From Streptomyces reniochalinae (GTDB taxonomy: Bacteria > Actinomycetota > Actinomycetes > Streptomycetales > Streptomycetaceae), in contig NZ_QOIM01000026.1 of assembly GCF_003323735.1 (NCBI RefSeq), positions 62,001 through 126,000 of the forward strand: a stretch of 64,000 nucleotides of DNA. The letters are read 5' to 3'. Of the stretch, positions 1-8,112 are shown piece by piece; the stretch's first letter is position 1; every line of letters begins with the position of its first letter. Position numbers and translations under genes: made by a program. The notes below the pieces were generated by a model, which ran no database searches, was not told the DNA's origin, and worked only from the letters and a program-made list of their open reading frames with translations.

Positions 1-303
1 GCGCCCCGCGAACCGTGCTCCGCGCTCCCCCGGCTCCTGGGCCCTTCGCCGCCCGCGCCACCGCCTCAGCCGTCTTCGCCACTCCCGCGCCATAGAGCAT
101 GGTCTACCGCCCTTTGCGCGCGTTTTCGCGAACGCGCCCCACGGGGCCCCAGGGGTGCCCGGATCAGGGGATGGCAGCCGACCGCCCGTCCGGCGCGCAG
201 ATCACGGCTCGGTTGCTTCCGTCCGCAGCCATTGACGTGGCCGTCGGCGGAGTTCTAGGTTCCCGCCATCGATAGGAAACTTTCCTAACGAATCCCGCCG
301 CCC
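1..303. other. Intergenic region upstream of csnR; possible start of a gene on the minus strand
   Basis: No complete gene is visible here. On the minus strand an open frame starts with ATG at 100 and runs off the window edge; it has reasonable third-position GC but only about 33 codons, so it could be the beginning of a divergent gene. A perfect inverted repeat lies at 118-137 (GCGCGTT, six bases, AACGCGC), and the csn operator-like palindrome lies at 273-287. Confidence 0.4.
273..287. promoter_or_regulatory. CsnR-type operator palindrome
   Basis: TAGGAAACTTTCCTA is a perfect 7-1-7 palindrome. It sits 17 bases before the first possible start codon of the ROK repressor gene. Palindromes of the type AGGAAA-N-TTTCCT are, as I recall, the binding sites of CsnR in Streptomyces, found before csnR itself and before the chitosanase gene. 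The position fits autorepression of the whole operon. Confidence 0.75.
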
Positions 304-1551
304 GTGCACCGTCGCCCGGGCGGCCCGGACGGACGGGGCTCCACCTTGGCCACCACACACGCCGACTCCAGCGGCATACCCGGCACCCCGGGAGCGCCCG
401 GGACCCCGGGAACGCCACGTGTGCTGCGGGCGATGAACGACCGGGCCGCACTCGATCTGCTCGTCGCCCACGGGGCACTGACCCGCACCCGGATCAGCGA
501 ACTGACCGGCCTGTCGAAGCCGACCGCCTCCCAGCTCCTCAACCGGCTCACGGAGACCGGGCTCGTGCGGACCCGGAACAAGGAGCGCGGCAAACCCGGC
601 CCCAACGCGCTGCTGTACGAGATCGATCCCGCCGCCGCACACGTCGCCGCGCTGTCGGCCGACCCCTGGGGCATCTCCGCCGTGGTCGCCGACATCACGG
701 GCACGGTCGTCGGCCGCGCGCGCGTCGAGGCCGACTCGGTGGCCGACCACGTGCGCCACCGCACGGCGCAGTTGGTCAAGGAGGCCGTCGACGGCGCCCT
801 GGCGGACGCGGGTCCCGGCACGCGGGAGCCGCACACCACGGTCATCGGCACACCCGGCGCCATCGACCCGCACTCGGGTGAGCTGCGCTACGCCCCGCAC
901 CTGCCCGGCTGGCACTCCAGGACGCTGCGCGCCGAACTGGCCGAGGTGCTCGGCGCCCCCGTCACGATCGAGAACGACGTCAACCTCGCGGCCATGGCCG
1001 AGCAGCACGAGGGGGCCGCCCAGGACCACGACAACTTCGCGCTGGTCTGGGTGGACAACGGTACGGGCGCGGCCGTCGTCGTGGACGGCACGCTGTTGCG
1101 CGGGGCGACGGGCGGCGCGGGCGAGATCGGCTACATGCCGCTGCCCGGGGCGCCGCTGGCCCGGGGCGGCCCTGGCGAGTACGCGACGGCGCGGGCAGGC
1201 GGCGGCTTCCAGAGCCTGGTCTCGGTCTCGGCCGTCCGCGAACTCGCGGGGGGCGGGCCGCTCCCCGACGCGCTGGCCGATCCGCCCGTGCGCGAGGAGA
1301 CCGCACGCCGGCTGGCGGCCGGGATCGCCGCCGTGGTCGCCGTCGTCGACCCCGAACTCGTCGTCCTGTCGGGTGCGGTGCCGCAGACGGGCGGCGAAGA
1401 ACTGCGCACGCTGGTCGAGCAGGAGCTGACCGGGCTCGCGCTGCCCCGTCCGCTGCTGCGGCTGAGCGATCTGGACGGCGACCCGATTCTGACCGGCGCC
1501 CTGCTGTCCGCCCTGGCCCAGGCACGCGAGCAGGTGTTCGACACCGCCTGA
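304..1551 (+). CDS. csnR: ROK-family transcriptional repressor, CsnR-like
   Basis: This is a ROK-family repressor: an N-terminal winged helix (about residues 45-95, with a GLSKPTASQLLNRL recognition helix) followed by a glucokinase-like sugar-sensing domain containing IENDVN and GGAGEIGY. The ROK zinc motif (GH...CxCGxxGC) is missing; the matching stretch near residues 275-300 has GEIGY and no cysteines. It heads an operon with a sugar-binding lipoprotein, two permeases, a GH4 enzyme and a BadF-type kinase, the order known for the csnR-K glucosamine-oligosaccharide operon of Streptomyces. The 15-bp palindrome just upstream is the likely autoregulatory site. The start is uncertain: GTG 304 is the longest, and TTG 346 is a good alternative in the same frame. 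The csnR assignment rests on synteny and operator type. Confidence 0.8.
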   Translation: MHRRPGGPDGRGSTLATTHADSSGIPGTPGAPGTPGTPRVLRAMNDRAALDLLVAHGALTRTRISELTGLSKPTASQLLNRLTETGLVRTRNKERGKPGPNALLYEIDPAAAHVAALSADPWGISAVVADITGTVVGRARVEADSVADHVRHRTAQLVKEAVDGALADAGPGTREPHTTVIGTPGAIDPHSGELRYAPHLPGWHSRTLRAELAEVLGAPVTIENDVNLAAMAEQHEGAAQDHDNFALVWVDNGTGAAVVVDGTLLRGATGGAGEIGYMPLPGAPLARGGPGEYATARAGGGFQSLVSVSAVRELAGGGPLPDALADPPVREETARRLAAGIAAVVAVVDPELVVLSGAVPQTGGEELRTLVEQELTGLALPRPLLRLSDLDGDPILTGALLSALAQAREQVFDTA

Positions 1552-1671
1552 CGGCGGCCACCGCACCCCGCTCCGCACGCCCCACGGCCGCCCACCGCGC
1601 CCCGCTCTCCCGGCGGCGCGCCCCCGCTTGCGCACTCAGGCCCCACCCCACCCTGCCCTGAAGGAGTTCCC

Positions 1672-3006
1672 ATGCCGCCTCCGCGTCTGCGCGCCTGGCC
1701 GGCCGTGCTGCTCGCCACCGGGCTGCTGCTGTCCGGCTGCGCCAACCCCAGCGTCGGCAGCGCCGACGACGACCCGGACGCGCCCGTCACGCTGAGGTTC
1801 TGGCACGGCTGGTCCGAACCCGGCGAGGTGAAAGCGATCGACAAGAGCGTTGAGCGCTTCGAGGAGCTGCACCCCAACATCCACGTCGAGACCACGGGCA
1901 ACGTCAGCGACGCCACCGTCAACCAGGCGCTGCGGGCCGGCGGCGACAAGGCACCCGACGTGGTGTCCTCCTTCACCACGAACAACGTCGGCCAGTACTG
2001 CGACTCGGGGATGTGGGCCGACCTCGACCCCTTCCTGAAGAAAAGCGGTGTCGACAAGAAGAAGGTCTTTCCCTCCACCCTGCTGGACTACACGCGGTAC
2101 GAGGGCACCCAGTGCGCGCTGCCGCTGCTGGCCGACGCCTTCGGGCTCTACTACAACAAGGACGCCTTCGCGAAAGCCGGCATCGACCGTCCGCCGCGGA
2201 CCATGTCGGAGTTCGCCGAGGACGCGGCCAAGCTCACCGAGCGCGACGGCGACCGGGTCGAGAGGGCCGGCTTCATGCCCAACTTCCGCCTGTACCAGAA
2301 CAGTCCCGACCGGCTGTTCGCCCAGTGGGGCCCGCGCTACTTCGACCAGGACGGCAAGGCCCGCCTCGCCGAGGAGCCGCTCACCCGGCAGTTCTACCGC
2401 ACGATGAAGAAGCTCTCGGACGCCCAGGGCGGCTACGCGGCACTGGAGCGGCTGCGGCAGAGCTTCGGCGACGAGATGTCCCGGCAGAGCGGGTTCATGA
2501 CCGGCAAGCTGGCGATGCACCTGGACGGCGAGTGGCGCGGCCTGATGCTCCAGGAGGACGAGCCCGACTTCGACTGGGGCGTGGCACCGCTGCCGGTACC
2601 CGACGACCAGGCCGACACCTACGGGCGCGGCTACCTGACCGGCACGGTCGCCGGGATCGCCCACAGCAGCACCCACCAGAACGCGGCGTGGGAGCTGCTG
2701 AGATTCCTGACCACCGACACCGAACAGGTGGTGTCCTTCGCCAACGCGATCCACAACGTGCCCTCCACCAAGGCGGCCCTCACCTCCCCGGAGCTGGACG
2801 CCGACCCGGCCTTCCGCACGTTCCTGCGGATCGCGAGGAACCCGCACAGCCAGGCGCTGCCGCCCTCGACGACCGGCGGCATGTACGTGACGGCCTTCCA
2901 GGACTTCTCCTACTCGGTGGAGGCGGGAAAGGCCGGCGACCTGGGCGCGGGTCTGCGTGAACTCGACAGGCAGATCGACGCCGACACCCTCCAGGCCAAG
3001 AACTAG
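1672..3006 (+). CDS. csnE: Extracellular sugar-binding lipoprotein of ABC transporter
   Basis: This is a solute-binding lipoprotein of the carbohydrate ABC family (family 1, MalE/UgpB type). It captures a sugar outside the cell and delivers it to the two downstream permeases. The N terminus is a lipoprotein signal with a hydrophobic stretch and lipobox LSGC, lipidated cysteine at residue 23. The mature part opens with VTLRFWHGW, typical of the family, and 444 residues is the normal length. A clear ribosome site (GAAGGAG) lies 7 bases before ATG 1672. It follows csnR by 120 bases and is 10 bases from the first permease. By operon context the ligand is probably a glucosamine (chitosan-derived) oligosaccharide; specificity cannot be read from sequence alone. 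Confidence 0.85.
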   Translation: MPPPRLRAWPAVLLATGLLLSGCANPSVGSADDDPDAPVTLRFWHGWSEPGEVKAIDKSVERFEELHPNIHVETTGNVSDATVNQALRAGGDKAPDVVSSFTTNNVGQYCDSGMWADLDPFLKKSGVDKKKVFPSTLLDYTRYEGTQCALPLLADAFGLYYNKDAFAKAGIDRPPRTMSEFAEDAAKLTERDGDRVERAGFMPNFRLYQNSPDRLFAQWGPRYFDQDGKARLAEEPLTRQFYRTMKKLSDAQGGYAALERLRQSFGDEMSRQSGFMTGKLAMHLDGEWRGLMLQEDEPDFDWGVAPLPVPDDQADTYGRGYLTGTVAGIAHSSTHQNAAWELLRFLTTDTEQVVSFANAIHNVPSTKAALTSPELDADPAFRTFLRIARNPHSQALPPSTTGGMYVTAFQDFSYSVEAGKAGDLGAGLRELDRQIDADTLQAKN

Positions 3007-3016
3007 GAGCGCGGCC

Positions 3017-4015
3017 ATGGCACCCTCCCTCTCCTCCGGCACCAGGCCGGAGACGCCCGGCCCCACCGCCCCGGCCTCCGACGCGCGGCTGCGCCGCAAG
3101 AGGAGGCGCGACAGGCTGCGCACGATCGGCTTCCTGTCGCCCTGGCTCGTGGGGTTCTCGGTCTTCTTCGGCTACCCGCTGGCCGCCACCGTCTACTTCT
3201 CCTTCATGCACTACAACCAGATCAAGCAGCCCGAGTTCGTGGGACTGCGCAACTGGTCGTACGTCTTCACGCAGATGCCCCTGTTCGGCCCGGCGCTGTG
3301 GAACACGCTGTGGCTGGTCGTGGTGATGGTCGCGCTGCGCGTGGTCTTCGGCGTCGGCATCGGGCTGCTGGTGACCAAGCTCAAGAGCGGTGTGGGCTTT
3401 TTCCGCACCGCCTTCTACGTGCCCTATCTGGCACCCCCGGTGGCCGCCACCGTGGCCTTCGTCTTCCTGCTCAACCCGGCGACCGGGCCGGTCAACGAGA
3501 TACTCTCGGCGGTCGGGATCGACGGGCCGAACTGGTTCAACGACCCGGCCTGGGCCAAACCGTCGCTGGTGATGCTCTCGCTGTGGGGCATCGGCGACCT
3601 CATGGTGATCTTCATGGCCGCGCTGCTGGACGTACCCAAGGAACAGTACGAGGCGGCCGAACTGGACGGCGCCGGAGCGCTGACGAAGTTCCGCTTCGTC
3701 ACCTGGCCGAACATCACGCCGATCGTGATGTTCGCGGTGGTGACCGGCGTCGTGCAGACGATGCAGTACTACACGCAGGCGCTCGTGGCCGGAAAGCTGG
3801 CCTCCGGCGTCACCATCGGCCCCGGCACGGTCATCCAGCCCGGCTACCCCGACCACTCGACGATCACCGTGCCGCAGCTCGTGTACCAGCTGGGCTTCCA
3901 GAACTTCAACACCGGGGCGGCCTGCGTGCTCTCCCTGGTGCTGTTCGCCATCGCGATGGCCGTGACCATGCTGCTCATGCGCCGCAGAAGCGGCCTGCTG
4001 TCGGCGGAGGACTGA
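3017..4015 (+). CDS. csnF: Sugar ABC transporter permease, MalF type
   Basis: This inner-membrane permease of a carbohydrate ABC importer has about six transmembrane segments after a cytoplasmic N-terminal tail rich in basic residues (RRKRRRDRLR). The EAA loop that docks the ATPase is visible as EQYEAAELDGAGALTKFRFVTWP (here split: EQYEAAELDGAG, then ALTKFRFVTWP) at about residues 211-235. ATG 3017, preceded by GGAG, is preferred; an upstream in-frame GTG at 2957 would lie inside csnE. The gene is 10 bases after csnE and 4 bases before the second permease, so all are probably co-transcribed. No ATPase gene is present in the cluster. In Streptomyces such importers usually share the general ATPase MsiK, encoded elsewhere. 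Confidence 0.87.
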   Translation: MAPSLSSGTRPETPGPTAPASDARLRRKRRRDRLRTIGFLSPWLVGFSVFFGYPLAATVYFSFMHYNQIKQPEFVGLRNWSYVFTQMPLFGPALWNTLWLVVVMVALRVVFGVGIGLLVTKLKSGVGFFRTAFYVPYLAPPVAATVAFVFLLNPATGPVNEILSAVGIDGPNWFNDPAWAKPSLVMLSLWGIGDLMVIFMAALLDVPKEQYEAAELDGAGALTKFRFVTWPNITPIVMFAVVTGVVQTMQYYTQALVAGKLASGVTIGPGTVIQPGYPDHSTITVPQLVYQLGFQNFNTGAACVLSLVLFAIAMAVTMLLMRRRSGLLSAED

Positions 4016-4019
4016 TCAG

Positions 4020-4955
4020 ATGACGACCCCGACCACTCCGACGGCCACGCCGCCCTCCGCTGCGGCCCGGCCCCCGAGGGCGGCCCGCACGCCCTCCCCC
4101 GGACCCTCCCCGGCGAGCCGCAGGGCACGCCGCAAGCGCGTACTGCACTGGATCGCCGTGCACTCCGCCGCCGTCGCGCTCGCGCTGGCCTTCGTGCTGC
4201 CGTTCGTCTTCGTACTGCTGACCTCGGTGATGGGCGACGGGCAGGCCATGAGCGGCGAGCTGTGGCCCACCTCGTGGCACTGGGAGAACTACGCGAAGGT
4301 CTTCCGCACCCCCGGCTTCCTCGACTGGTGGCGCAACTCGCTGATGTACGCGCTGCTGGGGACGCTGTTCACCGTGTGCTCGTCACTTCCCGTGGCCTAC
4401 GCGCTGGCGAAGTTCCGCTTCCGCGGCCGGCGGACGGCCATGCTGCTGGTGATCTCCACGATGATGCTGCCGCCGCAGGTGATCGTCGTGCCGATGTACC
4501 TGGTGTGGGCGCAGCAGTTCCACCTGTCGGGATCGCTGTGGCCGTTGATCATCCCGATGGCGTTCGGTGACGCGTACTCGATCTTCCTGCTGCGGCAGTT
4601 CCTGCTGACGATCCCCAAGGAGTACATCGAGTCGGCCCGGATCGACGGCTGCGGCGAGGTGCGCACCCTGCTGCGGATCGTCGTCCCGATGGCGAAGCCC
4701 GGCATCGCCGCCGTCGCGCTGTTCCAGTTCTTCTACTGCTGGAACGACTACTTCGGCCCCCAGATCTACGCGGCCCAGAACCCGGGCGCCTGGACGCTCA
4801 GTTACGGGCTCGAATCGTTCAAGTCCGCGCACAGTGTGGACTGGAACCTGACGATGGCGGCCACTTTGCTGGTCATGGCGCCGGTCATCATCGTCTTCTT
4901 CTTCGCACAGAAGGCCTTCGTCGAAGGCGTCACCCTCACCGGAGTAAAGGGCTGA
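4020..4955 (+). CDS. csnG: Sugar ABC transporter permease, MalG type
   Basis: This is the second permease of the importer, the MalG-type partner of CsnF. It has a 40-residue Pro/Ala/Arg-rich N-terminal tail followed by six predicted membrane segments. The EAA loop reads EYIESARIDGCGEVRTLLRIVVP at about residues 201-223 (split as EYIESARIDGCG and EVRTLLRIVVP). Length (311 residues) is slightly above the family norm because of the tail. It starts 4 bases after the stop of the first permease and ends 7 bases before the GH4 gene, consistent with one transcript. Confidence 0.87.
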   Translation: MTTPTTPTATPPSAAARPPRAARTPSPGPSPASRRARRKRVLHWIAVHSAAVALALAFVLPFVFVLLTSVMGDGQAMSGELWPTSWHWENYAKVFRTPGFLDWWRNSLMYALLGTLFTVCSSLPVAYALAKFRFRGRRTAMLLVISTMMLPPQVIVVPMYLVWAQQFHLSGSLWPLIIPMAFGDAYSIFLLRQFLLTIPKEYIESARIDGCGEVRTLLRIVVPMAKPGIAAVALFQFFYCWNDYFGPQIYAAQNPGAWTLSYGLESFKSAHSVDWNLTMAATLLVMAPVIIVFFFAQKAFVEGVTLTGVKG

Positions 4956-4962
4956 GACACAC

Positions 4963-6228
4963 ATGAAGCTCGCAGTGGTCGGCGGAGGCTCGACCTACAC
5001 CCCCGAACTCATCGACGGCTTCGCGCGGCTGCGCGACGTGCTCCCCATCGACGAGCTCGTCCTGATCGACCCGGCCGCCGACCGGCTGGAGCTGGTCGGC
5101 GGCCTGGCCCGGCGGATCTTCGCCAGGCAGGGCCACCCCGGCACCGTCACCACCACGGCCGACCTGGACGCCGGCGTGGACGGCGCGGACGCCGTACTGC
5201 TCCAGCTGCGCGTCGGCGGGCAGGCGGCCCGCGACCGGGACGAGACCTGGCCGCTGGAGTGCGGCTGCGTCGGCCAGGAGACCACCGGCGCCGGCGGCCT
5301 CGCCAAGGCGCTGCGCACCGTGCCCGTCGTCCTCGACATCGCCGAGCGGGTCCGCCGCAGCAACCCGCACGCCTGGATCATCGACTTCACCAACCCCGTC
5401 GGCATCGTCACCCGCGCCCTGCTCACCGCGGGACACAAGGCCGTCGGGCTGTGCAACGTCGCGATCGGCTTCCAGCGCAAGTTCGCCAAGCTGCTCGAGG
5501 TCTCCCCCGCCGAGGTGCACCTCGACCACGTCGGCCTCAACCACCTCACCTGGGAGCTGGGCGTGCGGCTCGGCGGCCCCGACGGCACGGACGTGTTGCC
5601 GAAGCTGCTGTCCGAGCACGGCGACGCCGTCGCCGACGACCTGCACATGCCCCGCACCCTCGTCGACCGCCTCGGCGTCGTGCCGTCCTACTACCTGCGC
5701 TACTACTACGCGCACGACGAGGTGGTGCGCGCCCAGCGGCAGAAGCCCACCCGGGCGGCCGAGGTCGCGGCGCTGGAGAAGCAGCTGCTCGAGATGTACG
5801 CCGACCCGGCGCTCGACACCAAGCCCGAACTGCTCGCCCGCCGCGGCGGCGCCTACTACTCGGAGGCCGCCGTCGACCTGGCCGCCTCGCTGCTGCGCGA
5901 GGGCGGCAGCACCCATCAGGCGGTCAACACCCTCAACAACGGCACCCTGCCCTTCCTCCCCGACGACGCGGTCATCGAGACCCAGGCCCGGATCGACCGC
6001 GACGGCGCGCACCCGCTGCCGGTACCCGCCCTCGACCCGCAGTTCACCGGGCTGATCGCACACGTCACCGCGTACGAGGACCTCGCCCTCGGCGCGGCGC
6101 TGCACGGCGGCCGCGACCGCGTCTTCAAGGCGCTGCTCGCCCACCCCCTCATCGGCCAGATCGAGTACGCCGAGCAGCTGACCGACCAGCTCCTCGCGCA
6201 CAACAAGGAGCACCTGGCGTGGGCCTGA
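4963..6228 (+). CDS. csnH: GH4-family glycosidase, 6-phospho-beta-glucosidase type
   Basis: This cytoplasmic glycoside hydrolase belongs to family 4, whose members cleave by an NAD- and metal-dependent oxidation/elimination mechanism. The N terminus (residues 3-16) is a Rossmann NAD site with GGGSTYTPEL. The metal ligands are visible as Cys164-Asn165 in GLCNVAIGFQR and His194 in GLNHLTW. It matches the 6-phospho-beta-glucosidase branch and has normal length (421 residues). In this operon the sugar enters without phosphorylation, so the enzyme probably works after, or together with, the kinase encoded next. Chitosan-derived oligosaccharides are the likely substrates by context. Its last 10 bases overlap the kinase gene. 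Confidence 0.85.
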   Translation: MKLAVVGGGSTYTPELIDGFARLRDVLPIDELVLIDPAADRLELVGGLARRIFARQGHPGTVTTTADLDAGVDGADAVLLQLRVGGQAARDRDETWPLECGCVGQETTGAGGLAKALRTVPVVLDIAERVRRSNPHAWIIDFTNPVGIVTRALLTAGHKAVGLCNVAIGFQRKFAKLLEVSPAEVHLDHVGLNHLTWELGVRLGGPDGTDVLPKLLSEHGDAVADDLHMPRTLVDRLGVVPSYYLRYYYAHDEVVRAQRQKPTRAAEVAALEKQLLEMYADPALDTKPELLARRGGAYYSEAAVDLAASLLREGGSTHQAVNTLNNGTLPFLPDDAVIETQARIDRDGAHPLPVPALDPQFTGLIAHVTAYEDLALGAALHGGRDRVFKALLAHPLIGQIEYAEQLTDQLLAHNKEHLAWA

Positions 6229-7325
6229 GCCAACCGCAGACCGCACCGGGACCCGGGGCCGCCTCGCCGCTCCCGGGGGCCGAGGGGACGGTCCCGGCCG
6301 TCCTGGCCATCGACGCGGGCAACAGCAAGACCGACGCGGCTCTCCTCGGCGCCGACGGCAGCGTCATGGGCACGGCACGCGGCGGCGGCTTCCGCCCGTC
6401 GGCCGTCGGCGTGCGCACCGCCGTCGACGTGCTGGCCGACGCGGTGTCGAGGGCGCGGCAGGACGCCGCGGGCTCCCACCCGCTGCCCGCGGTGCAGCAG
6501 GTGATGGCCTGTCTGGCCAACGCGGACCTGCCCGTCGAGGAGGAGCAGTTGGCGGCGGCACTCGCCGAACGCGGCTGGGGCAAGGACGTCACCGTGCACA
6601 ACGACACCTTCGCCGTGCTGCGCGCCGGGCTCGGCGCGCAGCACGGCGACGCCGCACCGTGCGGTGTGGCCGTCGTGTGCGGCGCGGGCGTCAACTGCGC
6701 CGGGATGCTCCCGGACGGACGTACCGCGCGCTTCCCCGCACTCGGCCGGCTCTCGGGCGACTGGGGCGGCGGGGGCGGACTCGCCGACGAGGCGCTGTGG
6801 CACGCGGCCCGCGCCGAGGACGGCCGCGGTGCGGCCACCGCGCTGGCGACCGCGCTGCCCGCGCACTTCGAGCTGGCCTCCATGTACGCGCTGATCGAGG
6901 CCCTGCACCTGGGACACATCCCGTACGCGCGGCGACTGGAGCTGACTCCGGTGCTGTTCAAGGTGGCCGACGGCGGAGACGCCGTGGCCTCGTCCCTCGT
7001 GGCACGTATGGCGGAGGAGGTCGTCACGATGGCGACGGTGGCGCTGCGCCGGCTGGACCTGCTGGACGCGGATGTGCCCGTGCTGCTCGGTGGAGGCGTA
7101 CTGGCCGCCGCTCATCCCCTCCTCAACGACCGGATCGGCGAACTGCTGGCCCGGCGCGCCCCGCGCGCCGTCCCCCGCGTCGTGCACGCCCGCCCCGTCC
7201 TGGGCGCGGCGCTCCTCGGTCTCGACGCCCTGGGCGCTCCGCTGGAAGCACACGCGAGAGCGCGCCGCCACTTCGAGCACGGTCGGGACGGAGGCGGTCA
7301 CTCCGAAGTCAAAAAATTGCACTGA
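6219..7325 (+). CDS. csnK: BadF/BcrA-type sugar kinase (N-acetylglucosamine kinase-like)
   Basis: This is a sugar kinase of the BadF/BadG/BcrA/BcrD ATPase family, related to N-acetylglucosamine kinases. The phosphate-1 motif DAGNSKT is at residues 32-38, and an adenosine-type glycine-rich motif (GGGVLAA) lies near residue 290. The start is GTG 6219, inside the last codons of the GH4 gene, with AAGGAG 8 bases upstream. This gives 368 residues. The same frame is open far upstream, but that part lies opposite real csnH coding and is rejected. The probable role is to phosphorylate glucosamine or the imported oligosaccharide so that the GH4 enzyme can act. It is the last gene of the csn operon. 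Confidence 0.82.
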   Translation: MGLSQPQTAPGPGAASPLPGAEGTVPAVLAIDAGNSKTDAALLGADGSVMGTARGGGFRPSAVGVRTAVDVLADAVSRARQDAAGSHPLPAVQQVMACLANADLPVEEEQLAAALAERGWGKDVTVHNDTFAVLRAGLGAQHGDAAPCGVAVVCGAGVNCAGMLPDGRTARFPALGRLSGDWGGGGGLADEALWHAARAEDGRGAATALATALPAHFELASMYALIEALHLGHIPYARRLELTPVLFKVADGGDAVASSLVARMAEEVVTMATVALRRLDLLDADVPVLLGGGVLAAAHPLLNDRIGELLARRAPRAVPRVVHARPVLGAALLGLDALGAPLEAHARARRHFEHGRDGGGHSEVKKLH

Positions 7326-7345
7326 TGCAAAACTGGCATCCAGTT
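7317..7345. promoter_or_regulatory. Two adjacent inverted repeats, probable operator
   Basis: TTGCACTGATGCAA (7317-7330) is a 5-4-5 dyad and AACTGGCATCCAGTT (7331-7345) is a perfect 6-3-6 dyad; they abut with no gap. The first overlaps the last codons of csnK. The stretch 7311-7350 is unusually AT-rich for the window. It lies 74 bases before the small ORF at 7419, so it may be the promoter/operator of that gene. The second dyad does not fit the DasR consensus. Confidence 0.5.
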
Positions 7346-7418
7346 GACTTTTCGGGGAGAGTGACGTGGCCGAGGCGGCCCGCGCACGCCACCGACCAGG
7401 GACCCGAGAGGGGACGCC

Positions 7419-7691
7419 ATGACACCGCACGAGACACCACGGGGCCACGACCCGCACCAGGCCGCCGTGGACCGTGCGAACACCGCGCTCCAGACGCACA
7501 CTCTGACCGAGGGCTGGCGGAACAGCCCCAGCCAGACCCTGGGCCGCGTCCTGGCCGACCTGCTGCACTGGTGCGACGACACACAACGGGACTTCGACGC
7601 CGCCCTGGCCCGCGCCCGACGGCAACACGCCGCCGAAGCCGGCGGCGGCCCCCTCCAGCCGCGCGAGGCGGTCGACGGCGAGTCACCGTGA
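7419..7691 (+). CDS. Small hypothetical protein
   Basis: This encodes a 90-residue, hydrophilic, probably helical protein with no signal peptide or membrane segment. A core with SQTLGRVLADLLHWCDD followed by a charged helix (FDAALARARRQH) resembles small conserved Streptomyces proteins of unknown role. A ribosome site (GAGAGGGG) lies just before ATG 7419, and codon use is typical of the window. It follows csnK by 93 bases but has its own candidate operator, so it may be a separate transcript. I do not recognise a function. Confidence 0.55.
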   Translation: MTPHETPRGHDPHQAAVDRANTALQTHTLTEGWRNSPSQTLGRVLADLLHWCDDTQRDFDAALARARRQHAAEAGGGPLQPREAVDGESP

Positions 7692-7764
7692 GGTGCGGAC
7701 GGTAGCGGCTCACCGGGCCGCGGGGGCGGGGCACTTCGCGGCCCCGCGCCCGCGGCCCCAGGTG

Positions 7765-7959
7765 TCAGCGCCCGCCCGAGCCGACGACGCCACCCAGCAA
7801 CTTGTCCAGCACCGTGCCGGCGGCCTGCAAAGTCGCCTGCTCGCGTGGGGTCAACTCGTCGGGCTGGTCCTGCGGCGCGTCAGCGGCCGCGGCGGACCCG
7901 GCCGCGAGGACGGTCGCCGTGAACACGATGGCCAGGGTGAGAGCCGGGCGACGGAACAT
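7765..7959 (-). CDS. Small secreted protein
   Basis: This encodes 64 residues with a clear signal peptide: FRRP, a hydrophobic core (ALTLAIVFTATVLAAG) and an AxA cleavage region (SAAAADA) near residue 23. The mature peptide is about 40 residues, acidic, and ends in a small hydrophobic/glycine tail (LDKLLGGVVGSGGR). ATG 7959 is chosen because AGGAG lies 8 bases upstream and the signal peptide begins there; the frame is open further upstream but gives a non-signal N terminus. No cysteines remain in the mature part, so it is neither a chaplin nor a lantibiotic. Function unknown. Confidence 0.6.
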   Translation of the reverse strand: MFRRPALTLAIVFTATVLAAGSAAAADAPQDQPDELTPREQATLQAAGTVLDKLLGGVVGSGGR

Positions 7960-8112
7960 GCACACTCCTGCGGTACGTGACGAACGGGTGCGCTTCCCAC
8001 CCTCGGCGAGGCGGCCGCGTGCGCGGGGACGGCTGGCCCGGGCTCCTGCGAACGGACCACCCACGCCACCCTTGCGGCCGCCCCGACGGCGGGAACACAA
8101 GGGGCGACGCTC

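Noticed and set aside
5259..6218. Upstream extension of the csnK frame to a 688-residue protein
   Set aside because: The extension lies in another frame of csnH and is Arg/Pro-rich; GTG 6219 with AAGGAG is a sound start.
4936..6246. Open frame of 436 codons opposite csnH
   Set aside because: It is the complement of a clear GH4 gene; composition is Val/Gly/Arg-rich with no motif.
7331..7345. AACTGGCATCCAGTT as a DasR site
   Set aside because: The arms share ACTGG/CCAGT with the consensus, but the centre lacks TCTAGA and the spacing is wrong.
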